Part shown: positions 1 to 8,403 of the stretch, one piece after another | Layout: every line of letters begins with the position of its first letter | Position numbering within the stretch: position 1 is the stretch's first letter | Source: Streptomyces rugosispiralis | Lineage (GTDB): Bacteria > Actinomycetota > Actinomycetes > Streptomycetales > Streptomycetaceae | DNA: 64,000 bases | NCBI RefSeq assembly: GCF_024505145.1 | Contig: NZ_JANIAA010000027.1 | Span: 62,001 to 126,000 of the forward strand | Reading direction: 5' to 3' | Notes under the pieces: model-generated | Databases searched by the model: none | What the model was told of the DNA's origin: nothing | The model's input: only the letters and a program-made list of their open reading frames with translations | Position numbers and translations under genes: made by a program

Positions 1-122
1 GGGTCACAGAAGCCCTCTTCGAGGTAGTGGCCGAGGGTGGGGAAGTCGACCCGGGCGAGGCGCTCGGCCAATGCACTGTTGAGGGGCGCGAGTTGGGACA
101 GGTCCCGGATGTGGAGCGGCAT
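1..122 (-). CDS. Partial CDS, N-terminal 40 residues, possibly RraA-like
   Basis: An ATG at 122-120 opens a frame beginning MPLHIRDLSQLAPLNSALAE that runs off the left edge. It starts 8 bases after the amidohydrolase stop, so it is most likely the last gene of the ABC importer operon. The residues around FPTLGHYLEEGF recall the N-terminus of RraA/aldolase-like proteins, but 40 residues are too few to be sure. The lower-numbered end is missing because of the window boundary, not a lesion. Confidence 0.5.
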   Translation of the reverse strand, partial: MPLHIRDLSQLAPLNSALAERLARVDFPTLGHYLEEGFCD

Positions 123-130
123 GGGGGTGG

Positions 131-922
131 TCACCTCGGTCCGATGATGATGCGGCGGTTGCGGAGTACCGGCAGGACGGTGCGGGCGCGGTCGATGCGG
201 TGCTTGTCGGCGTCGATCACGAACAGGGCGCGTTCCTCTTCGCCGAGGGCTCCGCGAACGATGCCCAGCGGGTCGACGGCCATGCTCATCCCGATGCAGT
301 CGGGCGTGGTGAGCGAGGCTGCCACCACCCAGCAGGTGTTCTCGATCGCCCTGGTGCGCAGCAGCGTCGTCCAGTGGTCCTCCTTCAGCGGGCCGCGCAC
401 CCAGGCCGCCGACACCGACAGGAGGTCGGCGCCCATCTCCACCAGGGAGCGGGTGAACTCGGGGAAGCGGACGTCGTAGCAGTTGACCAGCCCGACGTTG
501 AACTCGCCTATGCGCACCACGCAGGGGCCCTCGTCGCCGCGCTGGACCTCGCGGGACTCCCGGTAGTCGAAGGCGTCGTACAGGTGCATCTTGCGGTAGC
601 GGCCGAGGAGTTCGCCGTCCGCGGAGACGGCCGCGATGGTGTTGTACGGGAGGGCGGCACCGCTGCCCTCATAGCCACCCGCGATCACCGCGGTGCCGTG
701 GGCGGCCGCCATGCGGGACAGTCCGTCGAGGAAGACGGGCCAGTGCTTCTCCGCGACGTCCCGAAGGGGTTGTGCGGCGGCCTCGGCCGGGATCATCGAC
801 TCCTCGGGAAAGGCGACGAGTTCGGCGCCCGCCATCACGGCCTCGCCGACCATCTCCTCGATGGTGGTGAGATTGCGGCCCACGTCGGCGGTGGGAGCGA
901 ACTGGGCTACGGCGACCTTCAA
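131..922 (-). CDS. Carbon-nitrogen hydrolase (nitrilase superfamily amidase)
   Basis: A full-length 263-residue nitrilase-fold enzyme. The expected Glu-Lys-Cys triad is visible as E40 (FPEES), K111 (YRKMHLYDAF) and C148 (NCYDVRFPE). Such enzymes hydrolyse amides, N-carbamoyl compounds or omega-amides in the cytosol. The start codon is TTG at 922-920; it is favoured by a strong AAGGAGAT ribosome site eight bases upstream and by the MKVAVAQF-like start usual for the family. It lies about 75 bases downstream of the ATPase gene of a polyamine-type importer, so a plausible role is hydrolysis of an amide made from the imported amine. The substrate cannot be read from sequence. Omega-amidase or N-carbamoylputrescine amidase-like activity are alternatives. 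Confidence 0.88.
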   Translation of the reverse strand: MKVAVAQFAPTADVGRNLTTIEEMVGEAVMAGAELVAFPEESMIPAEAAAQPLRDVAEKHWPVFLDGLSRMAAAHGTAVIAGGYEGSGAALPYNTIAAVSADGELLGRYRKMHLYDAFDYRESREVQRGDEGPCVVRIGEFNVGLVNCYDVRFPEFTRSLVEMGADLLSVSAAWVRGPLKEDHWTTLLRTRAIENTCWVVAASLTTPDCIGMSMAVDPLGIVRGALGEEERALFVIDADKHRIDRARTVLPVLRNRRIIIGPR

Positions 923-997
923 GGCCGTATCTCCTTGCTGTGGGGGTGGGTTACGGGACGCAGGTGCGAAACAGGCTTCCGATGAGAGGGGCCGCGG

Positions 998-2083
998 TCA
1001 CTCGGCCAGGAGCCGGGATGCCTGGGGATCCCAGTGGGCCAGTACCGGTCCGCCGGCGGTGAGCCCGGCGGGGCCGGTGCCGTGCGTCTCCGCGATGAAG
1101 GGGCCGCCGTCGGCGAGGGCGAGGTGATAGCGGGTGGCGCTGCCGAGGTAGACGACGGACTGGAGAGTGGCGGGCAGGCTCGCCCGCTCGGGCGGGGGTG
1201 CCGGATCCCCGGAGGAGATGCGGACGTGCTCGGGGCGTACGGCGAGGTGGGCCTCGCCGGTGAAGGCGTCGGCCGGCAGCGGTACGGTTCCCAGGCCGTC
1301 CACCGTGAGGACGGCACCGTCCGACTTCCCGGTCAGGAAGTTGGAGGTGCCGATGAACTCGGCGACGAAGCGTGTTGCCGGGCGCTCGTAGATGTCTTCC
1401 GGGGTGCCGACCTGGACGACGCGGCCGTCGTGCATGACCGCGATGCGGTCGGACATGGTCAGGGCCTCCTCCTGGTCGTGGGTGACCGTGACGAAGGTGA
1501 CCCCGACCTCGCGCTGGATCTTCTTCAGCTCCAGTTGCATCTCGGCCCGCAGCTTCTTGTCGAGTGCGCCGAGCGGCTCGTCGAGCAGGAGCAGCGAGGG
1601 TCGGCCGATCAGGGCGCGGGCGATGGCGACGCGCTGGCGCTGGCCACCGGAGAGCTGGGAGATGGCCCGGTCGCCGTAACCCTCCAGGCGGACCAGGGCG
1701 AGGGCGTCGCGGACGGCCTCCGCGATGGCCTGCTTGGGGTGTGACTTGCGCACCTTCAGCTCGAAGGCGACGTTGTCGTGGACACTCAGGTGCGGGAACA
1801 GCGCGTAGCTCTGGAAGAGCATGTTCAGGTCCCGCTTGTGCGCCGGGACGCCGCCCGCCGGGACGCCGCCGAGTTCGATGGCACCCTCGGTGGGTTCCTC
1901 GAAGCCGGTGATCATGCGCATCAGCGTGGTCTTGCCGCAGCCGGACGGGCCGAGGATGGAGAAGAACTCATTGGGCCGGATATCGAGGGTGACGTCGCGG
2001 ACAGCGTGGGTGGAGCCGAACGACTTGCCGACCCCGCTCAGCCGCACGGCCGGCACGGTGGTCTGCGTGGGGGAGACGGTCAT
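998..2083 (-). CDS. ABC transporter ATP-binding protein, spermidine/putrescine type
   Basis: A 361-residue importer ATPase of the PotA/PotG class. Walker A is GPSGCGKTT at about residues 45-53, the signature LSGGQRQR comes near 155, and Walker B LLLLDEPLGALD directly follows. A C-terminal TOBE-like region (about 270-361) is the regulatory domain typical of the class. The ATG at 2083 begins 2 bases before, in reading order, the stop of the binding-protein gene clears, so the two are translationally close. The order on the minus strand is permease, permease, binding protein, ATPase, a full importer. Substrate is inferred as a polyamine or related cation from family resemblance. Confidence 0.93.
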   Translation of the reverse strand: MTVSPTQTTVPAVRLSGVGKSFGSTHAVRDVTLDIRPNEFFSILGPSGCGKTTLMRMITGFEEPTEGAIELGGVPAGGVPAHKRDLNMLFQSYALFPHLSVHDNVAFELKVRKSHPKQAIAEAVRDALALVRLEGYGDRAISQLSGGQRQRVAIARALIGRPSLLLLDEPLGALDKKLRAEMQLELKKIQREVGVTFVTVTHDQEEALTMSDRIAVMHDGRVVQVGTPEDIYERPATRFVAEFIGTSNFLTGKSDGAVLTVDGLGTVPLPADAFTGEAHLAVRPEHVRISSGDPAPPPERASLPATLQSVVYLGSATRYHLALADGGPFIAETHGTGPAGLTAGGPVLAHWDPQASRLLAE

Positions 2084-2085
2084 GG

Positions 2086-3168
2086 TCAGGACGCCTTCAC
2101 CTTGGTCCAGCCCTGCTGGAAGTACTGCATGGCGGTGCCCGGGTCGAGGAGGAAGTCGGCCTTGGCGATGGCGGAGTCGGGCGCGTAGACCGCGGGGTTG
2201 TTCAGCGCCGCCTTGCCCTTGACGTAGGACCGGGCCGCCTGGTTGGCACTGGCGGAGGAGCCGTCGTCGGTGGCCTTGGCCGCGACTTCGGGCCGCAGCA
2301 GGTAGTTGATGAACTTGTAGGCCGACGTGGTGTTCTTGGCGCCCTTGGGGACCGCGAGTCCGTCGGTCCACACCGAGCCGCCCTCCTCCGGGATCACGTA
2401 GTGGACGTGGGAGTCGGACTGCACGACCTTGGCCATCGCGGTACCGCTCCACGCCTCGGCCGCGCACGCCCGGCCGCTGGCGAGCAGCTGCGGGTAGTTG
2501 GTCGAGTTGTAGCCCGCGAGGATGTTCTTCTGCTTCTGGAGGACGGAGGTGGCCTCGGAGATCTGGTCCTTGTCGGTGCTGGTCGCGCGGTGGCCGGTGA
2601 CCTGGAGTCCGGCGATGTAGGCGGCCAGCATGTTGTCGAGCATGTACAGCTTGCCCTTGTACTTGCTGTCGAAGAGGGTCTTCCAGCTGGTCGCGGACTT
2701 GACGCACTTGTCGTTGTAGGCGAAGCCGGTGGTGCCCCAGATCCACGGGACGGTGTACTTGAGGCCCTTGTCGTAGGACGGGTCGCGGAACTTCGCGGCG
2801 AGGTTGTCCAGGCCCTTGATCTTCGCGTGGTCCAGGGGCTGGACGAGCTGCTGGCCGATGAGCTGCTGCACCGTGTACTGGCTGGGCTCGACCAGGTCGT
2901 AACCGGACGAGCCGGAGCTGAGCTTGGCGGTCATCGTCTCATTGCTGTCGAAGGTGTCGACGGTGACCTTGATGCCGGTCTCCTTCTCAAAGCCCTTCAC
3001 CACGCTGTCGGGGACCTCCCCGGCCCAGGCGTAGATGTTCAGGTTCTTGCCCCCGCCGGAAGAGGAGGTGGCGGTTGCACCGGAGCCGCCGCAGGCCGAG
3101 GCGAGCAGGGCGGAAGAGGCGACGAAAGAGGTAGCCAGGAGGGTTCTGGAAACAGCGCGACGGGGCAT
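2086..3168 (-). CDS. ABC transporter substrate-binding lipoprotein, PotD/PotF-like
   Basis: A 360-residue periplasmic-binding-like protein. It opens with basic residues, a hydrophobic stretch and the lipobox LLASAC with the lipidated Cys at 26, followed by a Gly/Ser/Thr linker, so it should be anchored outside the membrane. The mature part begins LNIYAWAGEVPDSVVKGFEK, close to the NIYNWxxYI start of polyamine-binding proteins. It sits between the permease and ATPase genes of the same importer. Ligand is inferred to be putrescine, spermidine or a similar amine; the ligand-contact residues were not verified. Confidence 0.93.
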   Translation of the reverse strand: MPRRAVSRTLLATSFVASSALLASACGGSGATATSSSGGGKNLNIYAWAGEVPDSVVKGFEKETGIKVTVDTFDSNETMTAKLSSGSSGYDLVEPSQYTVQQLIGQQLVQPLDHAKIKGLDNLAAKFRDPSYDKGLKYTVPWIWGTTGFAYNDKCVKSATSWKTLFDSKYKGKLYMLDNMLAAYIAGLQVTGHRATSTDKDQISEATSVLQKQKNILAGYNSTNYPQLLASGRACAAEAWSGTAMAKVVQSDSHVHYVIPEEGGSVWTDGLAVPKGAKNTTSAYKFINYLLRPEVAAKATDDGSSASANQAARSYVKGKAALNNPAVYAPDSAIAKADFLLDPGTAMQYFQQGWTKVKAS

Positions 3169-3240
3169 GGCAGGGCCTTTCGAGAACGTACTGGAGGGGC
3201 GCGGACGACGGTGCGGGGAGCGGGCGGGGCGAGCGCGGGT

Positions 3241-4044
3241 TCAGCCGGGGGTGCCGTCGCCGCCGACGAGGACGCGGCGCATCTGACGCAGGCCGGCGCC
3301 GAGGATGATCAGGAAGGTGAACAGGACGAGGAGGGTGCCGAGCGCGTTGATCTCGGGGGTGAGGCCGCCCTTGAGCAGCGAGTAGACGCGCAGCGGGAGG
3401 GTGGTGGTGCCGACACCGCTGGTGAAGGTCGACATCACGATGTTGCCGAAGGAGATGGTGAAACAGAGCAGCCAGGCCGCCACCAGGGGCTGCCGGAGCA
3501 GCGGGAGGGTCACCCGGCGAAAACGCTGCCAGGCGTTGCAGCCGAGGTCGGCGGCGGCCTCGTCGAGCGCTGGATCGAGGGCACCGTGGGCGCCCAGGAC
3601 GATGAGGGCCGCGTACGGCAGGGTCACCACGAGATGGCCGAGGACCAGCGTGGTCAGGCCCAGGTCGGCCCGCAGGGTGCCGAAGACCGACAGGAGGGCC
3701 ACGCCCAGCACGATCTCGGGGATGACCAGCGGCAGGAACAGGCCGCCGGAGAAGACCGCCCGGAAGCGGCGGCCGAGCCGGGCCATGCCCATCGCGGCCA
3801 GCAGCCCGCCTGCGGTGGCCAGGGTCGCGGAAGCCACGCCGACCTCGGCGCTGACCCGCAGCGAGGACAGCAGATCGGTGTCGCCCGCGAGGACGCCGTA
3901 CCAGCGGGTGCTGAACCCGGCCCACTTGTAGGTCACGTCGGAATCGTTGAACGAGAGGACGACGACGACCACGATCGGCACGTACAGGAAGACGATGACA
4001 CCACGGGCCAGCCACCCGGTGGCGCGGTCGGCAAGGGACCTCAC
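3241..4044 (-). CDS. ABC transporter permease, PotC-like
   Basis: A 267-residue inner-membrane permease with about six hydrophobic segments, beginning VRSLADRATGWLARGVIVFLYVP. The EAA-type coupling loop (ALDEAAADLGCNAWQRFRRVTLP) is clear near residue 150. The GTG start at 4044-4042 overlaps the TGA of the preceding permease gene as GTGA, which indicates translational coupling. An open frame continues further upstream but only over the coding sequence of the neighbouring permease, so the GTG start is preferred. It forms the heterodimeric channel with the next entry. Confidence 0.92.
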   Translation of the reverse strand: MRSLADRATGWLARGVIVFLYVPIVVVVVLSFNDSDVTYKWAGFSTRWYGVLAGDTDLLSSLRVSAEVGVASATLATAGGLLAAMGMARLGRRFRAVFSGGLFLPLVIPEIVLGVALLSVFGTLRADLGLTTLVLGHLVVTLPYAALIVLGAHGALDPALDEAAADLGCNAWQRFRRVTLPLLRQPLVAAWLLCFTISFGNIVMSTFTSGVGTTTLPLRVYSLLKGGLTPEINALGTLLVLFTFLIILGAGLRQMRRVLVGGDGTPG

Positions 4045-4991
4045 GACGTTCCGCCTTTCCGCTGGGCCCGCCTCAGCCGCCCGGCCGCTGCCCCGAACAC
4101 CGCCAGCGAGACGATCATCAGCGCCAGCAGGACGACGGAGGCCGCCGCGCCCATGGGTTGGTTCCGGAACTCGGTGTAGAGGGTGACGATGAGGTTGCCG
4201 ATGAGCTGGTGCTTGCCCCCGCCGAGCAGGACGGGGATCACGAAGACCCCAAGGGTGGGCACGAAGGTGAGCAGCGCCGCCGCCAGCAGACCGGGACGGG
4301 CCAACGGCAGCAGAACCCTGGTGTGCACCCGCCACCAGCCGCAGCCCAGGTCCCGTGCCGCCTCACCGAGCGCCGGGTCGACGCCGCGCAGGCTGGCGTA
4401 CACCGGGAAGATCGCGGTCGGCAGGAACGCGTAGACGAGACCGACGAAGGAGGCACCCTGGCTGGGGATCCATTCGGTCGGGCCGTGCGTCAGTCCGAGG
4501 GCGTCGGTGAGGGCGTTCACCGGGCCACCGGGGCTGAGCAGGTTGATCCAGGCGAAGGTCCGCACCAGGAAGTCGGTCCAGAACGGCACGATGATCAACA
4601 GGAGCAGCAGCCCCTGACGCCGCGGCGGCCGTCCGACGAGGTAGTACGAGACCATGTAGCCCAGGACGAGACACACGACGGAGTTCAGCGCCGCCATGCC
4701 CAGGCTGTAGCCGAACACCTTCAGATAGACCGGGTCCAGCAGCTCGTGGTAATTCGCCAGAGTGAAGCCGCCCTGGATGCCGCCGTACGGATCGGCGGTC
4801 GCGAAGCTGTTCCGCAGGACCAAGGCCAGCGGAACCAGCACCAGCGCGCCGACGGTGAGCCCGGCGGGGGCGAGGAGGGCTGCGGTCACTGCGGTGCGCC
4901 GGACGCCGGTCCGCCGGGTCGGCACAGCCGGCGGGAGGCTGACGGACGGCGGGGGGCTGACGGGCGGCGGCGCGGCCACTGTCTCCGTCAC
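4041..4991 (-). CDS. ABC transporter permease, PotB-like
   Basis: A 316-residue permease with about six membrane segments and an EAA loop (ALGEAARDLGCGWWRVHTRVLLP). The residues after the start form a Pro-rich cytosolic tail of about 35 residues before the first membrane helix. The chosen GTG at 4991-4989 has no ribosome site of its own. It overlaps the TGA of a 13-codon upstream frame that does have a perfect AAGGAGG site, so initiation by coupling is likely. It is the first structural gene of the importer operon. If a single base is wrong in this stretch, the true start could instead be the upstream ATG at 5029. Confidence 0.88.
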   Translation of the reverse strand: MTETVAAPPPVSPPPSVSLPPAVPTRRTGVRRTAVTAALLAPAGLTVGALVLVPLALVLRNSFATADPYGGIQGGFTLANYHELLDPVYLKVFGYSLGMAALNSVVCLVLGYMVSYYLVGRPPRRQGLLLLLIIVPFWTDFLVRTFAWINLLSPGGPVNALTDALGLTHGPTEWIPSQGASFVGLVYAFLPTAIFPVYASLRGVDPALGEAARDLGCGWWRVHTRVLLPLARPGLLAAALLTFVPTLGVFVIPVLLGGGKHQLIGNLIVTLYTEFRNQPMGAAASVVLLALMIVSLAVFGAAAGRLRRAQRKGGTS

Positions 4992-5029
4992 CGCGGACCG
5001 CGTGGCGACGTGGGAGGGGGTGCGTGCAT
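4988..5029 (-). CDS. Putative 13-residue polyproline leader peptide
   Basis: ATG at 5029-5027 is followed by 12 codons and TGA at 4990-4988, giving MHAPPPTSPRGPR. A strong CCAAGGAGGC ribosome site lies eight bases upstream (5037-5046 on the plus strand). The TGA overlaps the GTG start of the first permease gene as GTGA. The peptide holds a PPP run, a sequence class known to slow ribosomes that depend on EF-P. I infer a coupling or attenuation leader for the importer operon; a missed single-base error fusing this stretch to the permease is the main alternative. Confidence 0.45.
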   Translation of the reverse strand: MHAPPPTSPRGPR

Positions 5030-5267
5030 GTGCTCTGCCTCCTTGGATTTCGGCTGGACGACCGGTGCGGTCGCTGGGCCGTCCTGTTTGCGGAACAGCT
5101 TCTGCCAGGGGGACAGGAGGTGAACAGGCACCGCGGCATCGAATCGAGTGGAATCGCGTGCCCCGTTCCACGCATTTCGCAACCGGCCGCCGACACCGGC
5201 CGGATTCCCACGCTGTCCGTGCCGGGTGATGATGGTGGTGAGACAAAGGACGGAAGGGGAGGTGCTC

Positions 5268-5753
5268 ATGATCGACGACCTCGACCGGCAGATCATCGAC
5301 CAGTTGCGGGTCGACGGCCGACGGTCCTTCGGTGAGATCGGCCGCTCCGTGGGGCTGTCGGAGGCGTCCGTGCGGGCCCGTTTCCAGCGCTTGCAACGCC
5401 GGGGCATCATCCAGGTCGTGGGCATGACCGACGCGGTGAAGCTGGGGGAGATAGGGGTTCACCTGGCCGTACGCGTGCACCACATCCCGGTGTCCCTGGT
5501 CGCGCGTGAACTGTCGAGGATGCCGGAAGTGCGTTACGTCGCTTCGTGCGTCGGCCCCTACGACCTGATCGCCGACGTGCGCTGCCGGGACCTCTCACAC
5601 CTGTCCGAGCTGCTCACCGAACGGGTCCGCCGGGTGAACGGGGTCGCCCATGCGGAAGCGCTCACGGTTCTGGACGTACTCAAGGACACGTACCTGTGGG
5701 CCGGCTTCCGGGAACTGCCCGCCGCCCCGGGCGACCGGATCCTCCCGCCGTGA
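5268..5753 (+). CDS. Lrp/AsnC-family transcriptional regulator
   Basis: A 161-residue regulator. Residues 1-50 form the AsnC-type winged helix-turn-helix (LDRQIIDQLRVDGRRSFGEI, then SEASVRARFQRL), and the rest is a RAM/AsnC ligand domain. The ATG at 5268 is chosen because GGGGAGG lies five bases upstream and Lrp proteins normally begin with this IDDLDRQI motif. It is divergent from the importer operon, with about 240 bases between it and the leader peptide, so it is a good candidate for the importer's regulator. A GTG six bases upstream in frame is a possible alternative start. Confidence 0.92.
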   Translation: MIDDLDRQIIDQLRVDGRRSFGEIGRSVGLSEASVRARFQRLQRRGIIQVVGMTDAVKLGEIGVHLAVRVHHIPVSLVARELSRMPEVRYVASCVGPYDLIADVRCRDLSHLSELLTERVRRVNGVAHAEALTVLDVLKDTYLWAGFRELPAAPGDRILPP

Positions 5754-6224
5754 TCACTTCCCGGTCTCGCTCTGTCCCACCGCGCTGGTGAGACCGTTCC
5801 ACGAGTAGTCCTTGAACAGTTCGAGCAGCAGTAGGACCTGCACCTTGGACACACCGGGCAGCATCCGGATGCTGTCGAGGAGCTGCACCAACTGCGCCTG
5901 GTCCCGGCAGGTGCCCTCCAGGAAGATGTCCTGACTCCCGGCGCACAGCGCCACGTGGTTGATCATCGCCATGTCCGCAAGGCTCTTGGCGACGGCGCGG
6001 GGAGTGAGGTCACGCACCCGGATCATCAGGCGGACGGACTGATGGCCCAGAGTGAGCGGGTTGCACAGGGCCACGATGCGCAGAGCTCCGCTCTCCTGGA
6101 GCCGCGAGACGCGCTGGCGCACGGTGGCCTCCGACACCCCCAGATCACGTGCGAGCGCCGTGTACGGCGTCCGGCCGTCCCGGGTGAGTGTCTGCATGAT
6201 CTTCTGGTCCAGCTCGTCGATCAC
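5754..6224 (-). CDS. Second Lrp/AsnC-family transcriptional regulator
   Basis: A 156-residue Lrp protein starting at GTG 6224-6222, with AGGAGG six bases upstream. The helix-turn-helix (LDQKIMQTLTRDGRTPYTAL, SEATVRQRVSRL) is followed by the RAM domain. It is only moderately similar to the neighbouring Lrp protein, so this is not a recent duplication. Its TGA directly abuts the stop of the other gene with no base between them, and no terminator space exists, so each transcript must run antisense into the other gene. Target genes are unknown. Confidence 0.9.
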   Translation of the reverse strand: MIDELDQKIMQTLTRDGRTPYTALARDLGVSEATVRQRVSRLQESGALRIVALCNPLTLGHQSVRLMIRVRDLTPRAVAKSLADMAMINHVALCAGSQDIFLEGTCRDQAQLVQLLDSIRMLPGVSKVQVLLLLELFKDYSWNGLTSAVGQSETGK

Positions 6225-6359
6225 GAATGACCTCCTGCTCCGATGGTACGTGCTGCCCGTCGGCCGGCTCCTGTGTGGAAGGACGAAGGCTGCCAGATAG
6301 AGACCTCGGCCTCGAGCCTGTCTCCTTGGCGGTTGCGGGCCAGCCGAGTGCCTGGGGGG

Positions 6360-6966
6360 ATCGAGTCCGGCCTGTGCACCCTCGACGGGAAGCACGTGGA
6401 CGCCGTGCTCGACGCAAGCCAAGTGGACGCGGAACGGCTCCCGCCCGTCCTGAATCCCGGTCAGCAGGCCGGTCGGCTGTTGGCGGCCGCCGCGGAGGCG
6501 ACCGGTCTGCCCGCCGGGGTGCCGCTCCTCGCCAGCGGCGCCGACCACGTACTCTCCGCCTACGCGGCGGGCGTGGCGGAGCCGGGCGACTGGCTGATCA
6601 AGCTCGGCGCCGCGGGGGACATCCTCGCGGCCTCGCGGGAGAACGTCGTCGACCCGCGGTTGTACCTCGATGCACACCCTGTCCCCGGGCGGTGGCTGCC
6701 GAACGGCTGCATGGCGACCAGCGGCAGCCTGATCCGCTGGTACCAGAGCCTCGCCGGTGGCGAGGATCTACTCACCCTGGACGCCGAGGCGGCCGAGCGA
6801 GCGCCGGCCGCGGTGCTGTGCCTGCCCTACTTCCTCGGCGAGAAGAGCCCGCTCCACGACCCCGACCTGCGCGGCACCTTCGCCGGGCCGCGTCTGGGGC
6901 ACACCCGCGCCGACCTGTACCGGTCCGTGCTGGAGGCGATCGCCTTCGGCTTCCGGCACCACACCG
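6360..6966 (+). pseudogene. FGGY-family carbohydrate kinase relic (C-terminal part)
   Basis: The reading frame carries the middle and C-terminal ATPase part of a xylulokinase-like protein (NPGQQAGRLLAAAAEATGLP, LLASGADHVLSAYAAGV, FLGEKSPLHDPDLRGTFAGP, YRSVLEAIAFGFRHHT). The whole N-terminal sugar-binding domain is absent, and the C-terminus breaks off after FRHHT. At that break, about position 6966, the frame of a HAD hydrolase takes over in another register, so the gene is dead. The segment keeps the high GC of typical genes here, in contrast to what follows. Confidence 0.8.
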
Positions 6967-7612
6967 TGGCTCAGCCTATTTTTCTGCGGAGCGCGATACT
7001 CTCGCTCATTTTGGCTATGAGGGTTTCACTGCCGCCGACCACTCCTTGTTTACTGGAATGGGAATGAAGGAGATGTGGGAGGAGATCGCCGCCGCTTGGG
7101 GGTTGGATGTTTCTCCTGCCGAGCTTTTAGAATGCAGTAATCGCTTCTATCTCCGTCATGTGAGAGGAGGCGTTCGAGTCTTTTCCGAGGTGGTGGAGCT
7201 CGCCCGCTTGTTGAGGGGTGCTGGTTTTGCGATAGCTGTGGCATCAGGGTCGTCTCTAGAGGTCATTCAAGTCGTCCTGTCCTGTGCGGGACTGGATTAT
7301 CTCTTTCCCGTCCGGGTGTCTGCCGAAGAAGTACAGCAGGGCAAACCTGAGCCGTTCGTCTTCTTGGAGGCCAGCCGTTTGCCGTCGGTGGAACCTGATC
7401 GGTGTGTCGTCGTCGAGGATGCCTCCGTAGGGGTGGAGGCTGGGCTGCGGGCAGGGATGCGGTGCGTGGCGGTAACAGCTGCTGCTGCGCTCACGCATCC
7501 GCGTTCCGCTTGTTCGGGGCGGTTGTTGCTCGCCGAGCGTGACGCCTTCGATGCCCGGGCGGTCTTGCACTGGATCGGCCAGGGGCGTTACCCGTTCGAG
7601 CATGATGGATAG
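6967..7612 (+). pseudogene. HAD-superfamily phosphatase relic, N-terminus missing
   Basis: From about 6967 a frame encodes most of a beta-phosphoglucomutase/phosphoglycolate phosphatase-like protein. Visible motifs are VASGSS (motif II), the Lys region EEVQQGKPEPFVFLEA (motif III) and VVEDASVGVEAGLRAGM (motif IV). The first 15-20 residues, including the DxDxT nucleophile motif, are missing because the sequence joins straight onto the kinase relic. Base composition is noticeably less GC-rich than the upstream part, which suggests a separate, transferred origin. An open frame through the junction exists but reads the kinase part out of register, so a functional fusion is unlikely. Confidence 0.75.
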
Positions 7613-7698
7613 CTGACTTGCTGATGCTAGGGGAGAGTCTGGCTCAACTTGTCACCCTTCCTGTTGGGGATCAGGCAACTGGGGGTACATGCGCATTT

Positions 7699-8373
7699 AT
7701 GGTTTCCGATATCGAGTGGGCGACGTTCTTCCCGTCGGCAGTCTTGCTTGCTGCTACGCCGGGAGCCAATCAGCTGTTGATTCTGCGTAACGGGTTACGT
7801 CACGGTCCGCGTCCGGCGATCAGCGCTTCCACCGGGCGCTTTGCCGCCTTCGCGCTGATGGTGGTGGCGGTGGCGGCTGGGCTGGGGGCTGTACTGACCG
7901 CTTCTGAGGTGGCGTTCAATGCCATCAAATGGTGTGGTGTGGCCTATCTGCTCTGGCTCGGGGGGCGGACGATGCTGACGGCGGCGCGAAAAGACCCTGC
8001 TCAAGGACAGAAGACAACAGGAGCTCAGCAGGCGCCTGCAGAGGATACTCAAGATCGTGGGGCCGATCTGGCTTCGTGGCGGCTGGCCCGTCAGGAATTC
8101 ATCGTGGCGGCATCGAACCCCAAAGCGGTAATTCTGTTCACCGTGTTCCTTCCGCAGTTCCTGGTCAACGGCGCCGAGGATGTCACGATTCCGCTCCTTG
8201 TCCTCGGCGCCGCGTATATCGGCGTGGAGTTCTGCTGCGCGTGCGGGTACGCGGCCCTCGGGGGGCGGCTGAGGTCGATGGGGCTCACTCAGCGGATCCG
8301 GAGGCTGCTGGACGCGATGACCGGGGCAGCGATGCTGGGACTGGCCGGCTGGCTGGCGGCGGAGAACCAGTAG
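7699..8373 (+). CDS. LysE/RhtB-family amino acid exporter
   Basis: A 224-residue membrane protein with about six hydrophobic segments. The family's N-terminal PGP-type motif appears as ATPGANQLLILRNGLRHG, followed by a small-residue helix, a polar central loop (about 95-125) and NPKAVILFTVFLPQFL, which is typical of LysE/RhtB proteins. ATG at 7699 is taken as start; an in-frame ATG at 7621 would add a non-conserved stretch. The gene is convergent with the 2OG-oxygenase cassette, with 30 bases between the stops. Base composition is lower in GC than average. Export of an amino acid or a modified amino acid is inferred. Confidence 0.86.
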   Translation: MVSDIEWATFFPSAVLLAATPGANQLLILRNGLRHGPRPAISASTGRFAAFALMVVAVAAGLGAVLTASEVAFNAIKWCGVAYLLWLGGRTMLTAARKDPAQGQKTTGAQQAPAEDTQDRGADLASWRLARQEFIVAASNPKAVILFTVFLPQFLVNGAEDVTIPLLVLGAAYIGVEFCCACGYAALGGRLRSMGLTQRIRRLLDAMTGAAMLGLAGWLAAENQ

Positions 8374-8403
8374 CGGAGCCGGCCCGTCCCGCTCGTCGCG
8401 GTC

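Noticed and set aside
200..985. Long plus-strand frame antisense to the amidohydrolase
   Set aside because: Composition and lack of motifs show it is a shadow of the minus-strand gene; very high GC creates such open antisense frames throughout the window.
2084..2746. Extension of the ATPase frame upstream to 2746
   Set aside because: It overlaps the binding-protein gene in another register; the ATG at 2083 gives the family-typical start.
2401..4179. 592-codon plus-strand frame
   Set aside because: Runs antisense to the binding protein and permease genes, is low-complexity (Gly, Glu, Arg) and has no family features.
6227..7612. 461-codon frame spanning the kinase/HAD junction as a functional fusion
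   Set aside because: The kinase half is read out of register in this frame and the HAD half lacks its nucleophile, so a real fusion enzyme is not supported.
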